Assembly: GCF_004341085.1 (NCBI RefSeq)
Contig: NZ_SLXW01000008.1
Span: 35,240 to 99,239 of the forward strand
DNA length: 64,000 bases
Reading direction: 5' to 3'
DNA from: Sphingomonas sp. PP-CE-1G-424
GTDB taxonomy: Bacteria; Pseudomonadota; Alphaproteobacteria; Sphingomonadales; Sphingomonadaceae
Under the pieces are notes generated by a model. It had not been told where the DNA came from, ran no database searches, and saw only the letters and a program-made list of their open reading frames with translations. Within the stretch, counting starts at the first letter, position 1; every line of letters starts with the position of its first letter. The position numbers were made by a program, and so were the translations under genes. Positions 8,574 through 17,805 of this stretch are shown in pieces.

Positions 8574-9065
8574 ATGACTGAGATTACTCCCGGAAGCGTC
8601 CGCGTATGAACATCTTGATCGATCACGCCAACTTGATGGCCATGACCAGCTTGCAGCTTTGACGGCAGCCAAGGTTCACCGCCGATCCACGAGACGCTGG
8701 ATATCGTTTTGGTCGAACTCGAGCGTGGCCGTGTGGTGTTCGAGGGTTCGCCGTCGCGCAAGGTCTACAACCCGATCGGATCGGTGCATGGCGGCTATGC
8801 GGCGACGTTGCTCGACAGCGCCTGCGGCGCCGCGGTCCATTCCGGCCTGCCCGCAGGTCAGGGTTTTACGACATTGGAACTCAAGGTGTCGTATCATCGG
8901 TCGCTGAGCGAGGCGAGCGGACCAGTGCGTGCCGAGGGCAAGGCTGTTTCGCTAGGGCGTCGTGCCGCTTTTTCCGAAGCTCGACTGCTGGATGCACAGG
9001 GACGACTATGCGCATCGGCGACATCGACCCTGCTGATTTTCCCTATGGCGGCTTCCGCTACGTGA
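8574..9065 (+). pseudogene. PaaI-family thioesterase with two compensating frameshifts
   Basis: The hotdog-fold domain is intact in one frame from 8679: PPIHETLD, then GRVVFEGSPSRKVYNPIG and the family signature GSVHGGYAATLLDSACG, ending at 9065. The N-terminus is broken. MTEITPGSVR (from ATG 8574) is in that same frame, but the middle piece YEHLDRSRQLDGHDQLAALT with AAKVH lies one base out of frame (8605-8679). One extra base near 8604 and one lost base near 8679 explain this. In-frame translation would start only at a TTG at 8709, giving 118 residues without the usual N-terminal helix. It may be dead or weakly active; sequencing error is the alternative explanation. Confidence 0.65.
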
Positions 9066-9200
9066 CCCGATCGAGCGTGAGCAGGCTATGCTCGCATGCG
9101 ACTTTAGCCTGCCTACCGCATTCCAAAGCAGCCATTCAGGTTCGGGCCATCGCTTCATGACAATGATCGATAACCATCCATTCGAGGCGTTGGAAACAGC

Positions 9201-9539
9201 ATGACCATCAAGCCTATCGCGGTCGTCTTCGCCGCAGCTCTGGCACTTTCAATTGCGGCCCCTGCAATGGCCGTGGGCGATCTTCCAGGTACGCTCAGTC
9301 AACGACAGACGGCAGCGATATACAAAAAAATTCGCCCCCTACTCGGGGCTGAGGGTGCGACCTGTCCGGCCGGTCAAACGGTGGAGACAGGTATCGTGAC
9401 AGGCGGTTCAAGCCCTTCCGGTGGTTCTCAGACAACAACGATCATGTTCAATCGTGGCGGGAAGGTCGTTATCAACCGCACGTGGGATTCAAACGTCGGC
9501 AAAAAGCTGACGATATCAACAAAGATCGATTGTTCATGA
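9201..9539 (+). CDS. Small secreted hypothetical protein
   Basis: A 112-residue protein with a clear Sec signal peptide (residues 1-24, cleavage after AMA). The mature part is small and polar, has two cysteines (TCPAG near residue 53 and the C-terminal CS), and a Gly/Ser-rich loop in the middle (GGSSPSGGSQ). Two cysteines suggest one disulphide in the periplasm. I do not recognise a family. It lies alone between the broken thioesterase and the convergent CLC gene. Confidence 0.55.
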   Translation: MTIKPIAVVFAAALALSIAAPAMAVGDLPGTLSQRQTAAIYKKIRPLLGAEGATCPAGQTVETGIVTGGSSPSGGSQTTTIMFNRGGKVVINRTWDSNVGKKLTISTKIDCS

Positions 9540-9706
9540 GCGGGGAGCCGAGCAGGCGGCGTTGATGTCCCCATCCGCGATTCGCTGGATAACCCCGCCG
9601 CCACAACCACGCTTTTCTGCGGCTTTCGGCTCGGGCCGCATCCCGATTTCGCAATGCTGGACGGTGAAACGATTGGGCATGGACAGACCTTCGATCGGTG
9701 CGGGGA

Positions 9707-11062
9707 TCAAGAGCGCAGGCTACGCGTGGCGCGCTGCGCCCGCACTTCGCGCAGGGTCGCGTTTGGGGTAAGGCCGGTCGCCGGCACCTTCGGCACGGCG
9801 ACGCGCTGCGACAGGTAGATGCCGTTGTGACCCGAGCAGAGGTAGGCGACGAAGCAGGCCACCGCGATCGGCACCGCATAGGCAGCGCCGAACAGCTCGA
9901 TGCCCATGAAGGTGCAGGCGAGCGGTGTATTGGCGGCCCCAGCGAAGAGCGCGACGAACCCGATCGCTGCGAACACGTCGATCGGCACGCCGAACATAGG
10001 GGCAAGTGCATTACCGAGCGCCGCGCCGATGAAGAACAGCGGCGTGACCTCGCCGCCCTTGAAGCCGGCACTGAGCGTGACGACCGTGAACAGCAGCTTG
10101 AGCGCCCAGCTCCACGGATGCGTCTCAGGGCCGAAGAAGCTGGCGAGGGTGAGGCCGCCAGGTGTCGCCGCCAGCGTGCCGAGGCCGAGATAGTCGCGCG
10201 TGCCGAACAGGTGGACGAGCGCGATGACTGCGATCCCGCCAAGGACCGGACGCAGCGGGCCATAGGGAACGACCCGCTTAAGCCACCCACCTAGTGCATG
10301 ATTGGCTTCCGCGAAGACGAGACCGACCAACCCGAACGCCACCCCGGCGATGCCGGCTTTGGCGACGAGCAGCGCGTCGACCGGCACCAGCGTGGCGATC
10401 CGGTACACCCCGTGATGAATGCCCCATGCGAGGCACGTCCCGTCACCGACCAGCGCCGCGACGAGACACGGCACAAGCGCGCGATATTCGACGCGCCCGA
10501 TCGCCAGCACCTCCAGCGCGAAGACTGCGCCCGCGATCGGCGTGCCGAACACTGCGCCGAACCCGGCCGCGATTCCGCCCATCAGCAGGATGCGGGTGCC
10601 GTCCGCGTCGAGCTTGAGCGCGCGACCAACGCCGCTGGCGAGGCTGCCGCCCAACTGGACGGCGGTGCCTTCGCGTCCGGCAGAACCGCCGAACAGATGC
10701 GTCACCACTGTGCCAAAGAAGATGAGCGGTGCCATCCGCAACGGCACCCCGCCGCCCGGTTCGTGGATTTGCTCGACGATGAGGTTGTTGCCGCCCTCCA
10801 CCGAACGACCGATCAGCTGGTACAGCAGCCCTACCACGAAGCCGCCTACCGGAAGCAGGTAGACCAGCCAGGGCGCTGCGAACCGCAGCCTCGTAGCCGC
10901 GTCGAGGCTCCATAAAAACGCAGCGCAGAGCGTGCCAACGAGTGCGGCCATCGGCACCAGAATAAGCGCCCAGCGCATGACCGACACGGCATGATCGCGA
11001 CGATCGCGGACAAACGCCGCCACATTCAGGTCGTTATAGAGATTGCGAAACGTCGCGTGCAC
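9707..11062 (-). CDS. CLC-F type fluoride/proton antiporter
   Basis: A 451-residue CLC-family membrane transporter whose motifs point to the fluoride-specific CLC-F branch. Where chloride CLCs have GSGIP, this protein has GGNNLI (near residue 92), the Asn substitution seen in CLC-F. The gating motif is GREGT (glutamate near residue 131) instead of GREGP. The C-terminal half carries FKGGEVTPLFFIGAALG and NTPLACTFMGIELFG. Such proteins expel fluoride from the cytoplasm in exchange for protons. The GTG start at 11062 is preceded by AGGAGGAATC. A probable fluoride riboswitch occupies the leader (11091-11156), independent support for the substrate. Substrate is inferred from motifs and leader, not measured. 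Confidence 0.82.
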   Translation of the reverse strand: MHATFRNLYNDLNVAAFVRDRRDHAVSVMRWALILVPMAALVGTLCAAFLWSLDAATRLRFAAPWLVYLLPVGGFVVGLLYQLIGRSVEGGNNLIVEQIHEPGGGVPLRMAPLIFFGTVVTHLFGGSAGREGTAVQLGGSLASGVGRALKLDADGTRILLMGGIAAGFGAVFGTPIAGAVFALEVLAIGRVEYRALVPCLVAALVGDGTCLAWGIHHGVYRIATLVPVDALLVAKAGIAGVAFGLVGLVFAEANHALGGWLKRVVPYGPLRPVLGGIAVIALVHLFGTRDYLGLGTLAATPGGLTLASFFGPETHPWSWALKLLFTVVTLSAGFKGGEVTPLFFIGAALGNALAPMFGVPIDVFAAIGFVALFAGAANTPLACTFMGIELFGAAYAVPIAVACFVAYLCSGHNGIYLSQRVAVPKVPATGLTPNATLREVRAQRATRSLRS

Positions 11063-11090
11063 GATTCCTCCTGGCTGCCTTGCGGCGCTT

Positions 11091-11156
11091 GGTAGGAATC
11101 ATCGGCCCTTGCGAGGGCAGTTCGGCCGAATAGCCCGGCGGAAATCCATCGCCGTT
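11091..11156 (-). promoter_or_regulatory. Probable fluoride riboswitch (crcB motif)
   Basis: Reading the minus strand, the leader contains GGCGATGGATTTCCGCC (P2 hairpin), then the conserved AAC before a second hairpin GCCC-TCGCAA-GGGC, then GATGATTCCTACC. These match the crcB/fluoride aptamer elements: GGCGATGG, a C-rich/G-rich P3 hairpin, and GATG followed by CCTAC. The GGATT and ATTCC blocks can form the closing P1 helix with one mismatch. The usual short joining segment is expanded here by an extra small hairpin (GGC-TATTCG-GCC). The aptamer ends about 28 bases before the GTG of the CLC-F gene, so control could be at translation initiation or by early termination. Confidence 0.75.
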
Positions 11157-11278
11157 GCGGCGCATATGTCGCGTGAGCGTAATCTCGTCAACGGCCGGCT
11201 TCGGTCAGATTTGCTGTTTCACCATCCTGAGTGGGAGCGGGCGTTGGCGCGCCGTCGATATTGGAGCAGGTTCACTGG

Positions 11279-11701
11279 ATGCCCCAGCGCTTGAACCTGA
11301 CCGCCCTCCTCGTTGACGACTATGAAACCGCTCTTTCCTTCTTCGTCGGCAAGCTTGGCTTCGAGTTGCGTGAAGATACCGCGCTGGCAGATGACAAACG
11401 ATGGGTGGTGGTCGCACCGTACGGCGCGGCGAGCGGACTGCTATTGGCGAGGGCTGTCGGCGACCGGCAACGTAGGGCAATCGGCGATCAAAGCGGCGGG
11501 CGCGTGTTCCTGTTTCTCGAAACAGACGACTTCACCCGTGACTACCTCGCCTACACGGAGCAGGGTATCCGCTTCGTCGAGGCGCCTCGCCATGAGCCAT
11601 ACGGCACCGTGGCTGTCTTCGAAGACCTCTACGGCAACCGATGGGATCTGATCGAACCTTTCACCCGGCAAACGATGATTCCTGCACACCTACCCAGATG
11701 A
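11279..11701 (+). CDS. VOC family protein (glyoxalase/bleomycin-resistance fold)
   Basis: A protein of about 140 residues with the vicinal-oxygen-chelate fold. An N-terminal strand plus helix (LTALLVDDYETALSFFVGKL then GFEL) is followed by a beta unit and a second module ending YGTVAVFEDLYGNRWDLIEP, the standard closing motif with the metal-ligand Glu position. Such proteins include lactoylglutathione lyases and resistance or dioxygenase relatives; the substrate cannot be told. I chose the ATG at 11279 with GGAGCAGG about 9 bases upstream; the frame is open to 11231. It is divergent from the CLC-F gene. Confidence 0.8.
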   Translation: MPQRLNLTALLVDDYETALSFFVGKLGFELREDTALADDKRWVVVAPYGAASGLLLARAVGDRQRRAIGDQSGGRVFLFLETDDFTRDYLAYTEQGIRFVEAPRHEPYGTVAVFEDLYGNRWDLIEPFTRQTMIPAHLPR

Positions 11702-12070
11702 GCGACAATGACGTCCAGTTCGGTAACATGCGCGCTGGTCGGCAGGAGGATCGCACCGAGTTCGACGGACGCTTCGTCCTCGGCCATCGTCTCGATCTCG
11801 CGCGTCGGGTAGTGTTGCAACTCGCGCTCGTCGTAGAGAATGTCGCGTGCCATCGCGATCTGCTCGACGGGACACACGACGTGGACGCGGTACAGCGCTT
11901 CGGTCTTGCCCCTGTCCCGCCGTCCGGAGGGTGAGATCGACGAAGGCTGCCGGCCCTAAGGCGACCAGGACGTTGATACGAAGCCCCGCGGTTCGCGTGC
12001 CCAGTACGAAGGCCGTCGCGAGCGATCCGAAGGTGACCGTCAGGGCGCGGACATCCAAATCGACCGTCAC
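11629..12070 (-). pseudogene. Decayed mgtC-like gene with internal deletion and frameshift
   Basis: The start GTG at 12070 overlaps the stop of the upstream efflux channel gene by 4 bases (GTGA), so this was the last gene of that operon. The first 45 codons resemble MgtC/SapB proteins (AGLRINVLVALGPAAFVDL). After about codon 50 the frame loses similarity. A different frame, from about 11885, resembles a C-terminal ACT-like domain of MgtC proteins: VCPVEQIAMARDILYDEREL then HYPTREIETMAEDE. The middle, including transmembrane helices, is missing. It also runs into the 3' end of the convergent VOC gene. The product is unlikely to work. Family call is from remembered patterns. Confidence 0.5.
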
Positions 12071-13551
12071 GGGTTCCGTGGGATGACTGATTCACCAGCA
12101 GCGGGATGTTGCCAATCGCCCCCCATCGCCTGGAACAGCGCGACGGTATTGCTCAGCCGCGCGGTCTGCGCCTGTATGACGCCCAGCCGGGCCTGGAGAT
12201 ACGTCGCCTGCGCCTGGATCAGATAGGTGTTGTCGACGTCGCCGAGCGCCGCCCGGCTCTTTGCGATCGTCAGGCTGCCGGCCGCGGAGGTTTCGGCACG
12301 CGTCTGCGCCGCCAGAAGATCGCCGTTCGCGCGGATCGCTTCGAGCGTGTCGGCCACGTTCTGAAACGCCGTCAACACCGCGCTCCTGTATTGCGCGGCA
12401 GCCTGATCGCGTAAGGCACGCGCCGCCCGAGCACGTCTTGCCAGCGTGCCGCCATCGAAGATCGGCTGGAGCAGCCCGGCCGTCAGGTTATAGAAGAAAC
12501 CGCCGGGTCCGGTCAGCGCGGAGAGCGTTTCGCCGGCCAGGCCCGAATCCGCGCTGAGGGTGAGGCTGGGCAGGCGGGCGGCGATCGCGACGCCGTATTG
12601 TGCGTTGAGCGCGCGTATATTTGCCTCGGCGAGCTCGATATCGGGGCGCTGCTCCAGCAACTGCGCGGGCAGGCTTACCGGCAACTCGGTTGGCAAGGCG
12701 AACGAAGCCAGCGTGAAGATGGCCTCCGGCTGATCCTCGGGTGGACGCCCAAGCAGCACGGCAAGCGCATTACGCTGCTGTGCGAGTTGCCGACGCAGAT
12801 CGGGCACCAACGCCTCGGTCTGTGCCAGTGCCGCATCCTGGGCAACGACGTCGCCGCGCGGAATGGATCCGAGTTCGAACTGGCGCTGGATCAGCGCGCG
12901 CAGACGGCGTTGCTGGTCCGCCAGATCGAGCGTTACCGCCAGCTGTCCGCGTAACTGCGCCTCCTGAAGCGCCGCGTTCACGACGTTGGCGGCAAGCGTG
13001 AGATAGGTCGCCTCCACCGTGAAGCGTTGCGCATCGCGCTGCGCCGCAGCGGATTCGATCGTCCGTCGGACGCCCCCGAACAAGTCGGGAGTGTAACCGA
13101 CGCTCAACTGCCCGGTGTAGACATTGAAGATCGACGCGCCGGAGCTTTGCGGCGAGGCGATCTCGGATGCCACGCGCTGGCGGTTTGCGGTCGCCCCCGC
13201 CGTCACGGTCGGCAACAGCGCACCGCGTTCGGCGCGATAGGACTCCTGCGCCGCTCGCAAGGCCGCTTGGGCCGCCTCGACGTCCGGGTTGGCCGCGAAC
13301 GCCTGCGCGACGAGCCGATCGAGGTCCGGCGAACCAAATGCGGTCCACCATTTTGCCTGCGGGCGCGCGCCGATCAGAAAGCGTTGCGCGTCGCCGATCG
13401 GGATCGCCGTGGCGGTCGTCTGAACGGGGAGCGGGGCAGACGTATAGCGGTCCGTCCGCGGCAGTTCGGGCCGCACGTAGCGCGGGCCGACGGCACAGCC
13501 CGAGAGAGTGGCCAGCAGCATGACGGACAGGGGGAGGGATCGGAGTGTCAT
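12067..13551 (-). CDS. Outer-membrane efflux lipoprotein, NodT/CusC family
   Basis: The TolC-like outer-membrane channel of an RND tripartite pump. The 494-residue protein begins with a lipoprotein signal peptide (LSGC lipobox near residue 19) and the family start VGPRYVRPELP. Two OEP repeats follow, with the typical AARPSL-like motif (AARLPSLTLSADSG) and long amphipathic helices rich in Ala/Gln (QAALRAAQESYRAERGALLP). Its ATG overlaps the end of the pump gene by 4 bases (13548-13551). It ends in a 4-base overlap with an mgtC relic. It exports substrate from periplasm to medium with its neighbours. Confidence 0.92.
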   Translation of the reverse strand: MTLRSLPLSVMLLATLSGCAVGPRYVRPELPRTDRYTSAPLPVQTTATAIPIGDAQRFLIGARPQAKWWTAFGSPDLDRLVAQAFAANPDVEAAQAALRAAQESYRAERGALLPTVTAGATANRQRVASEIASPQSSGASIFNVYTGQLSVGYTPDLFGGVRRTIESAAAQRDAQRFTVEATYLTLAANVVNAALQEAQLRGQLAVTLDLADQQRRLRALIQRQFELGSIPRGDVVAQDAALAQTEALVPDLRRQLAQQRNALAVLLGRPPEDQPEAIFTLASFALPTELPVSLPAQLLEQRPDIELAEANIRALNAQYGVAIAARLPSLTLSADSGLAGETLSALTGPGGFFYNLTAGLLQPIFDGGTLARRARAARALRDQAAAQYRSAVLTAFQNVADTLEAIRANGDLLAAQTRAETSAAGSLTIAKSRAALGDVDNTYLIQAQATYLQARLGVIQAQTARLSNTVALFQAMGGDWQHPAAGESVIPRNP

Positions 13552-16500
13552 AGCGAAGGCTCCAGCGCGGGATCGGCGGAAGGACGTGGCGCAGCGGAGG
13601 CCTTCGCCTCGACGCGCCGCTCGATCAGGAAATAGAGCGCCGGGATCAGGAACAGCGTCAGGAAGGTCGTCAGGACCAGCCCTCCGACCACGACCGTACC
13701 GATCCCGCGCTGCACGTCGCTGCCGACGCCGGTGGCGAGCGCGGCCGGCAGCATCCCGACCGTTGCCACGGTCGCGGTGGTCAGCACCGGGCGAAGCCGC
13801 TCGGCCGCGCCCTCGATCACCGCGTCGATCAACGCCAGCCCGCGGCTTCGCGCCGCGTTCAGGTTCGACACCATGATGATCCCGTTCTGCACCGCGACGC
13901 CGAACAGCGCGATGAACCCTACCGCCGATGCGACGTTCAGCGTCACCCCTGTCAGATGGAGCGCGATCAGTCCTCCCAGTGCCGCAAGCGGCACGAGACC
14001 CAGCACGAGCAGCGCATAGCGGAACACGCCGAACAGCGAATAGAGCAGGATCAGCATCAGCGCCGCGACGATGCCGAAGATGATGCGCAACCGCGCCTCG
14101 GCCCGACGCTGGTTCTCGAACTGGCCACCGAAGGTCAGCTCGAACCTGCTGTGATCGTATTTCACCTGCGAGGCGATCTTGGACTGGGCCTCGGCAAGGA
14201 AGCTGGTCAGGTCACGATCGCGATAGTCCAGCTTCACGGTGAGATGGCGGCGCGTCAGTTCGCGCGTGATCGTGCTTTCGCCCGCCTGATAGCCGATCGT
14301 GGCGACCGAGGAGAGCGGGACATGCGCGCCGCCGGTCGTGGTCAGGACGAGGTCGCCCAGATGCTCCACCGTATCCCGTGCGGCAGCCGGAAAGCGCACG
14401 GCCAGGTCGTACACCCGCTCGCCGACGAAGATCTGCGAGAAGCCCTGTCCACTGACAGCGGTCGCCAGCAGGTCGTTCACGTCGGCGATGCTGATGCCGT
14501 AGCGGGCGAGGGCGGCGCGATCGACCTTGACGACGACCTGGGGCAGGGGCGGCTCCTGATCGATCGCCACGCCGTAGGAGCCGCGCACCGACTGCAGCAC
14601 GCCGACGATGTCCTGCGCGATCCGCCGACCTTCCTTCAGGTCCTCGCCGAAGACCTTGACCACGAGTGCGCTGTGCGCACCGGAGATCTTGTCGTTGACG
14701 CCATCGATCATCGGTTGGCTGAAACCGATCTGATAGCCGGGCAGCCGCGAAAGCCGCGCGTTCATCCGTCGAACGAGTTCGTCTTTGCTCTCATGGTCGG
14801 GCCAGGTGTCGTATGGTTTCAGGCCGACGCTCGACTCGATATGCGACGGCGTGAAGGGATCCGTGCCGTCGTCGTTACGTCCGGTCTGCGTGACCATGTA
14901 CGACACTTCGGGGAAGCTCAGCACCTCGGCACGCAGGTCGCCCGCCATCCGCTTTGCGGTATCGAGTGAAATCCCCGCGGGCATCGAGACCTGGAGCCAG
15001 AGCGACCCTTCGTCGAGTTCGGGCAGATATTCCCGACCGACCGTCGCGCCGAGCCCCACCACCGCAACCGCGGCGACCAACACGGTCGCAACAGCGATCC
15101 GCGGACGCGCGATGAGCGCGGCGAGCGACCGGCGATAGCCCGTCTCCGCGCGCATGAGGACCGGGTTGTGGACGATCCGCCGGGGCTTGCGCAGCATCAT
15201 ATAGGCCAGCGCCGGCACCAGGGTCAGCGACAGGACGAGCGCGCCGAGCAGCGAATAGCCGACCGCATAGGCCATCGGCGAGAACAGCTTGGCCTCGACG
15301 CGCTGGAACGCGAACAGCGGTAGATACGCCGCGATGATGATAAGCGTCGCGAAGAAGATCGGCCGCGCGACGGATACTGCGGCCTGGCGGACGTCCTGTT
15401 CGCTCAGCACCGCATCGGGGTCCGCCTCGCGACGGCGCAGGATCGCTTCGGTCATCACGATCGCGCCGTCCACGAGGATACCGAAATCGATCGCGCCGAG
15501 TGACAGCAGGTTCGCAGACACGCCGGTCAGGTACATCAGTGCGAACGCGACGAGCATGGCGAACGGTATGACCACCGCGACGATCAGCGCGGCGCGTGCA
15601 CTTCCGAGGAACAGGATCAGCACGAAGACGACGAGGCCGATGCCCAGGAAGACGGTGTGCGAGACCTTGTGGATCGTCGCGTCGATCAGGTTGCTACGAT
15701 CGATATAAGGCACGATTCGCACGTCCTGCGCCTTCAGCGAGGCATTGAGCTGATCGACCTTGGCGTGGAGCGCATCCAGCACTGGCCCGGCATTGGCGCC
15801 CTTCAGTAGAAGCGCGATTCCCTCGATCGAGTCGTTGTTGTAGTCCTTGCCGAGGATGCCGTGACGTTCCTGGTTGCCGAGTTTCAGAGTGCCCAGATCG
15901 GCGACATGGACGGGCGTACCGTCCTTCGTCTTGACGGTGATCGCGCCGATATCGTCGAGCGTCCGGAGCCGGCCGATACCGCGCACGACATAGCCGAGCT
16001 CTCCGCGGTTCACGACGCTGCCGCCCGCGTTCGCGTTGTTGGCACCGATCGCATCGGTGACGTCCTTCAAGGCGATCCCGTAGCGCGACAGCGCGGCTGG
16101 ATCGATCTCGAGCTGGTACTGCGTGGTGATACCGCCGAAATTGTTGACGTTGGCGATGCCATCGATGCCGCGTAGCGCGGGAATGACCGTCCAGCGCTGG
16201 ATCTCGGACAGCTCGCGCAGCGACTTCGTGTCGCTCTCGAGCGTGTAGCGATAGACCTCGCCGATCGGCGACGTGAAATCGTCGAGTCCGGCCTCGACGC
16301 CCTCGGGCAGATCGGCCGCGGCGATCCGCTCCTGCAGCCGCTGACGCGCCCAATAGCCTTCGACGCCGTCCTTGAAGACCACCGTGATGAGCGTCAGGCC
16401 GAAGGCGGTGCGGGAGCGCATCATCGCGAGGCCGGGCGTGCCGTTCAACGCGCGCTCCAGCGGCACGGTGACCTGCTGTTCCATCTCCTCCGCGGCGAGC

Positions 16501-16664
16501 CCGGGAGACTGGGCGATCACCTGTGAACTGGTATCGGCGATGTCGGGATAGGCCTCGACCGCGAGCTGGGACCAGGAATAATAGCCGAAGATGGCGATCA
16601 GGATCGCCAGCAGCGCCATAATGAAGCGCTTCGCAAGCGCGAAGCCGACGAGCCGATCAATCAT
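13548..16664 (-). CDS. czcA: Heavy-metal efflux RND pump, CzcA/CusA family
   Basis: The 1038-residue inner-membrane pump of a metal-exporting RND system. Twelve transmembrane segments and two large periplasmic loops follow the family layout, starting with an N-terminal helix and QSPGLAAEEMEQQVTVPLE. The fourth-helix signature reads AIDFGILVDGAIVMTE, with the Asp-Asp-Glu spacing (DFG, VDG, TE) of CzcA-type pumps for Co/Zn/Cd/Ni rather than the copper/silver CusA pattern. FSPMAYAVGYSLLGALVLSL and the C-terminal GVAVQNGIIMVSNLNAARSR are also family marks. It is translationally coupled to the adaptor upstream (8-base overlap) and the channel downstream. Confidence 0.93.
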   Translation of the reverse strand: MIDRLVGFALAKRFIMALLAILIAIFGYYSWSQLAVEAYPDIADTSSQVIAQSPGLAAEEMEQQVTVPLERALNGTPGLAMMRSRTAFGLTLITVVFKDGVEGYWARQRLQERIAAADLPEGVEAGLDDFTSPIGEVYRYTLESDTKSLRELSEIQRWTVIPALRGIDGIANVNNFGGITTQYQLEIDPAALSRYGIALKDVTDAIGANNANAGGSVVNRGELGYVVRGIGRLRTLDDIGAITVKTKDGTPVHVADLGTLKLGNQERHGILGKDYNNDSIEGIALLLKGANAGPVLDALHAKVDQLNASLKAQDVRIVPYIDRSNLIDATIHKVSHTVFLGIGLVVFVLILFLGSARAALIVAVVIPFAMLVAFALMYLTGVSANLLSLGAIDFGILVDGAIVMTEAILRRREADPDAVLSEQDVRQAAVSVARPIFFATLIIIAAYLPLFAFQRVEAKLFSPMAYAVGYSLLGALVLSLTLVPALAYMMLRKPRRIVHNPVLMRAETGYRRSLAALIARPRIAVATVLVAAVAVVGLGATVGREYLPELDEGSLWLQVSMPAGISLDTAKRMAGDLRAEVLSFPEVSYMVTQTGRNDDGTDPFTPSHIESSVGLKPYDTWPDHESKDELVRRMNARLSRLPGYQIGFSQPMIDGVNDKISGAHSALVVKVFGEDLKEGRRIAQDIVGVLQSVRGSYGVAIDQEPPLPQVVVKVDRAALARYGISIADVNDLLATAVSGQGFSQIFVGERVYDLAVRFPAAARDTVEHLGDLVLTTTGGAHVPLSSVATIGYQAGESTITRELTRRHLTVKLDYRDRDLTSFLAEAQSKIASQVKYDHSRFELTFGGQFENQRRAEARLRIIFGIVAALMLILLYSLFGVFRYALLVLGLVPLAALGGLIALHLTGVTLNVASAVGFIALFGVAVQNGIIMVSNLNAARSRGLALIDAVIEGAAERLRPVLTTATVATVGMLPAALATGVGSDVQRGIGTVVVGGLVLTTFLTLFLIPALYFLIERRVEAKASAAPRPSADPALEPSL

Positions 16665-17805
16665 TGATCAGCACTCCGCCGCGTACGATCACGCGCTCGC
16701 CGGCCTTCAGGCCCTTCGATATCGTCGTTCGCGCGCCGAGACTGTACCCCGCCTCGACCGTACGGGGCACGAAGGTCCAGGGTGCGACTTCGACATAGAC
16801 CTGGCTGCCCTCGTCCTTCAGGAACAGCGCGCCGGTCGGAACGGATACCGCGGGTACCGCTGCTGCCTGGAACGAGACGGTCGCGAACATCCCGGGCTTC
16901 AATCGACGACCGCCGTCGGGGAATGCGAGGCGCACCTTCATGCGCCGTGTCTCGGGATCGAGAACATCGCTGACCGAGGTTACGCGGCTGTGTACCGGCG
17001 CGTCGGGATATGCGGCAAAGCGCACGCTCGCCGGCTGGCCGACATGAACCGATGCGAGATCCTTTTCGGGGACTTCGACCGTGACGAAGACACGGTTGAG
17101 ATCGGTGATCGTCATCAGCGACTGGGTCGCGTCGTTCCACACCGCCCCGCGTGCTGCTGCAAGATCGGTGACGCTGCCGCTGCTCGGCGCGACGATGGTC
17201 AGGACCTGCGCACCGCCTCGCTGGCGCAGCGGCGCGCCGACGATCCGCAGCTTCGCGGTGGCGCTCCGCAGATCTGCCTGCGCGGTGGCATAATCGTTCT
17301 CGGCCTGGAGCACGTCCTTTTGTGCTCCACCACCAGCATCGAACAACGCGCTTGCTCGCGCCTTGCTGCGGGTCGCGAGCGCCATTGCGGCGGTCGCACG
17401 CGCCTCGTCCGCATAGGCCTGCGCCAGATCGGAGGACACCATGGTCGCAAGCGGTTGTCCCGCTCGGACATGGTCGCCGAGCCCGACGCGCAGCGACACG
17501 ATCCGGCCCGTCAGTGCGGGCGCGACCTTCGACTGAAGCGCAGGATCCGCCTCGACTGACGCGGGCAGGTCGAGCGTGCGGCCTTCGGTCGAAGTGCCCA
17601 CCGCGGCGACTGCGATCCGTGTGCGAAGCGGCGATCCCGCCGGCACGAAGATCCGGTCGCCCTTGCGTTCGACGATCGGCGCCTGGCGGGCAGGCTCGTG
17701 CGACTGCTCGCCGCCACACGCCGACACGGTCAGGATCAGGCAGCCCAGAAGCATCGAGCGGAACGCCGGCGCGCTCGCCGGGAGCCGGGAAATGAATACA
17801 GACAT
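16657..17805 (-). CDS. czcB: RND efflux periplasmic adaptor, CzcB family
   Basis: The membrane-fusion subunit linking pump and outer-membrane channel. The start at 17805 is chosen because GGAG lies 8 bases upstream; the frame is open to 17844. An N-terminal lipoprotein-like signal (hydrophobic segment ending SACGG near residue 32) is followed by a barrel-sandwich hybrid (PALTGRIVSLRVGLGDHVRAG), a short helical hairpin (residues about 135-180) and a beta-barrel (VEVPEKDLASVHVGQPASV). The closing domain carries PTGALFLKDEGSQVYVE. First gene of the adaptor-pump-channel operon. The 958-bp upstream region separates it from a divergent two-component system. Confidence 0.9.
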   Translation of the reverse strand: MSVFISRLPASAPAFRSMLLGCLILTVSACGGEQSHEPARQAPIVERKGDRIFVPAGSPLRTRIAVAAVGTSTEGRTLDLPASVEADPALQSKVAPALTGRIVSLRVGLGDHVRAGQPLATMVSSDLAQAYADEARATAAMALATRSKARASALFDAGGGAQKDVLQAENDYATAQADLRSATAKLRIVGAPLRQRGGAQVLTIVAPSSGSVTDLAAARGAVWNDATQSLMTITDLNRVFVTVEVPEKDLASVHVGQPASVRFAAYPDAPVHSRVTSVSDVLDPETRRMKVRLAFPDGGRRLKPGMFATVSFQAAAVPAVSVPTGALFLKDEGSQVYVEVAPWTFVPRTVEAGYSLGARTTISKGLKAGERVIVRGGVLIND

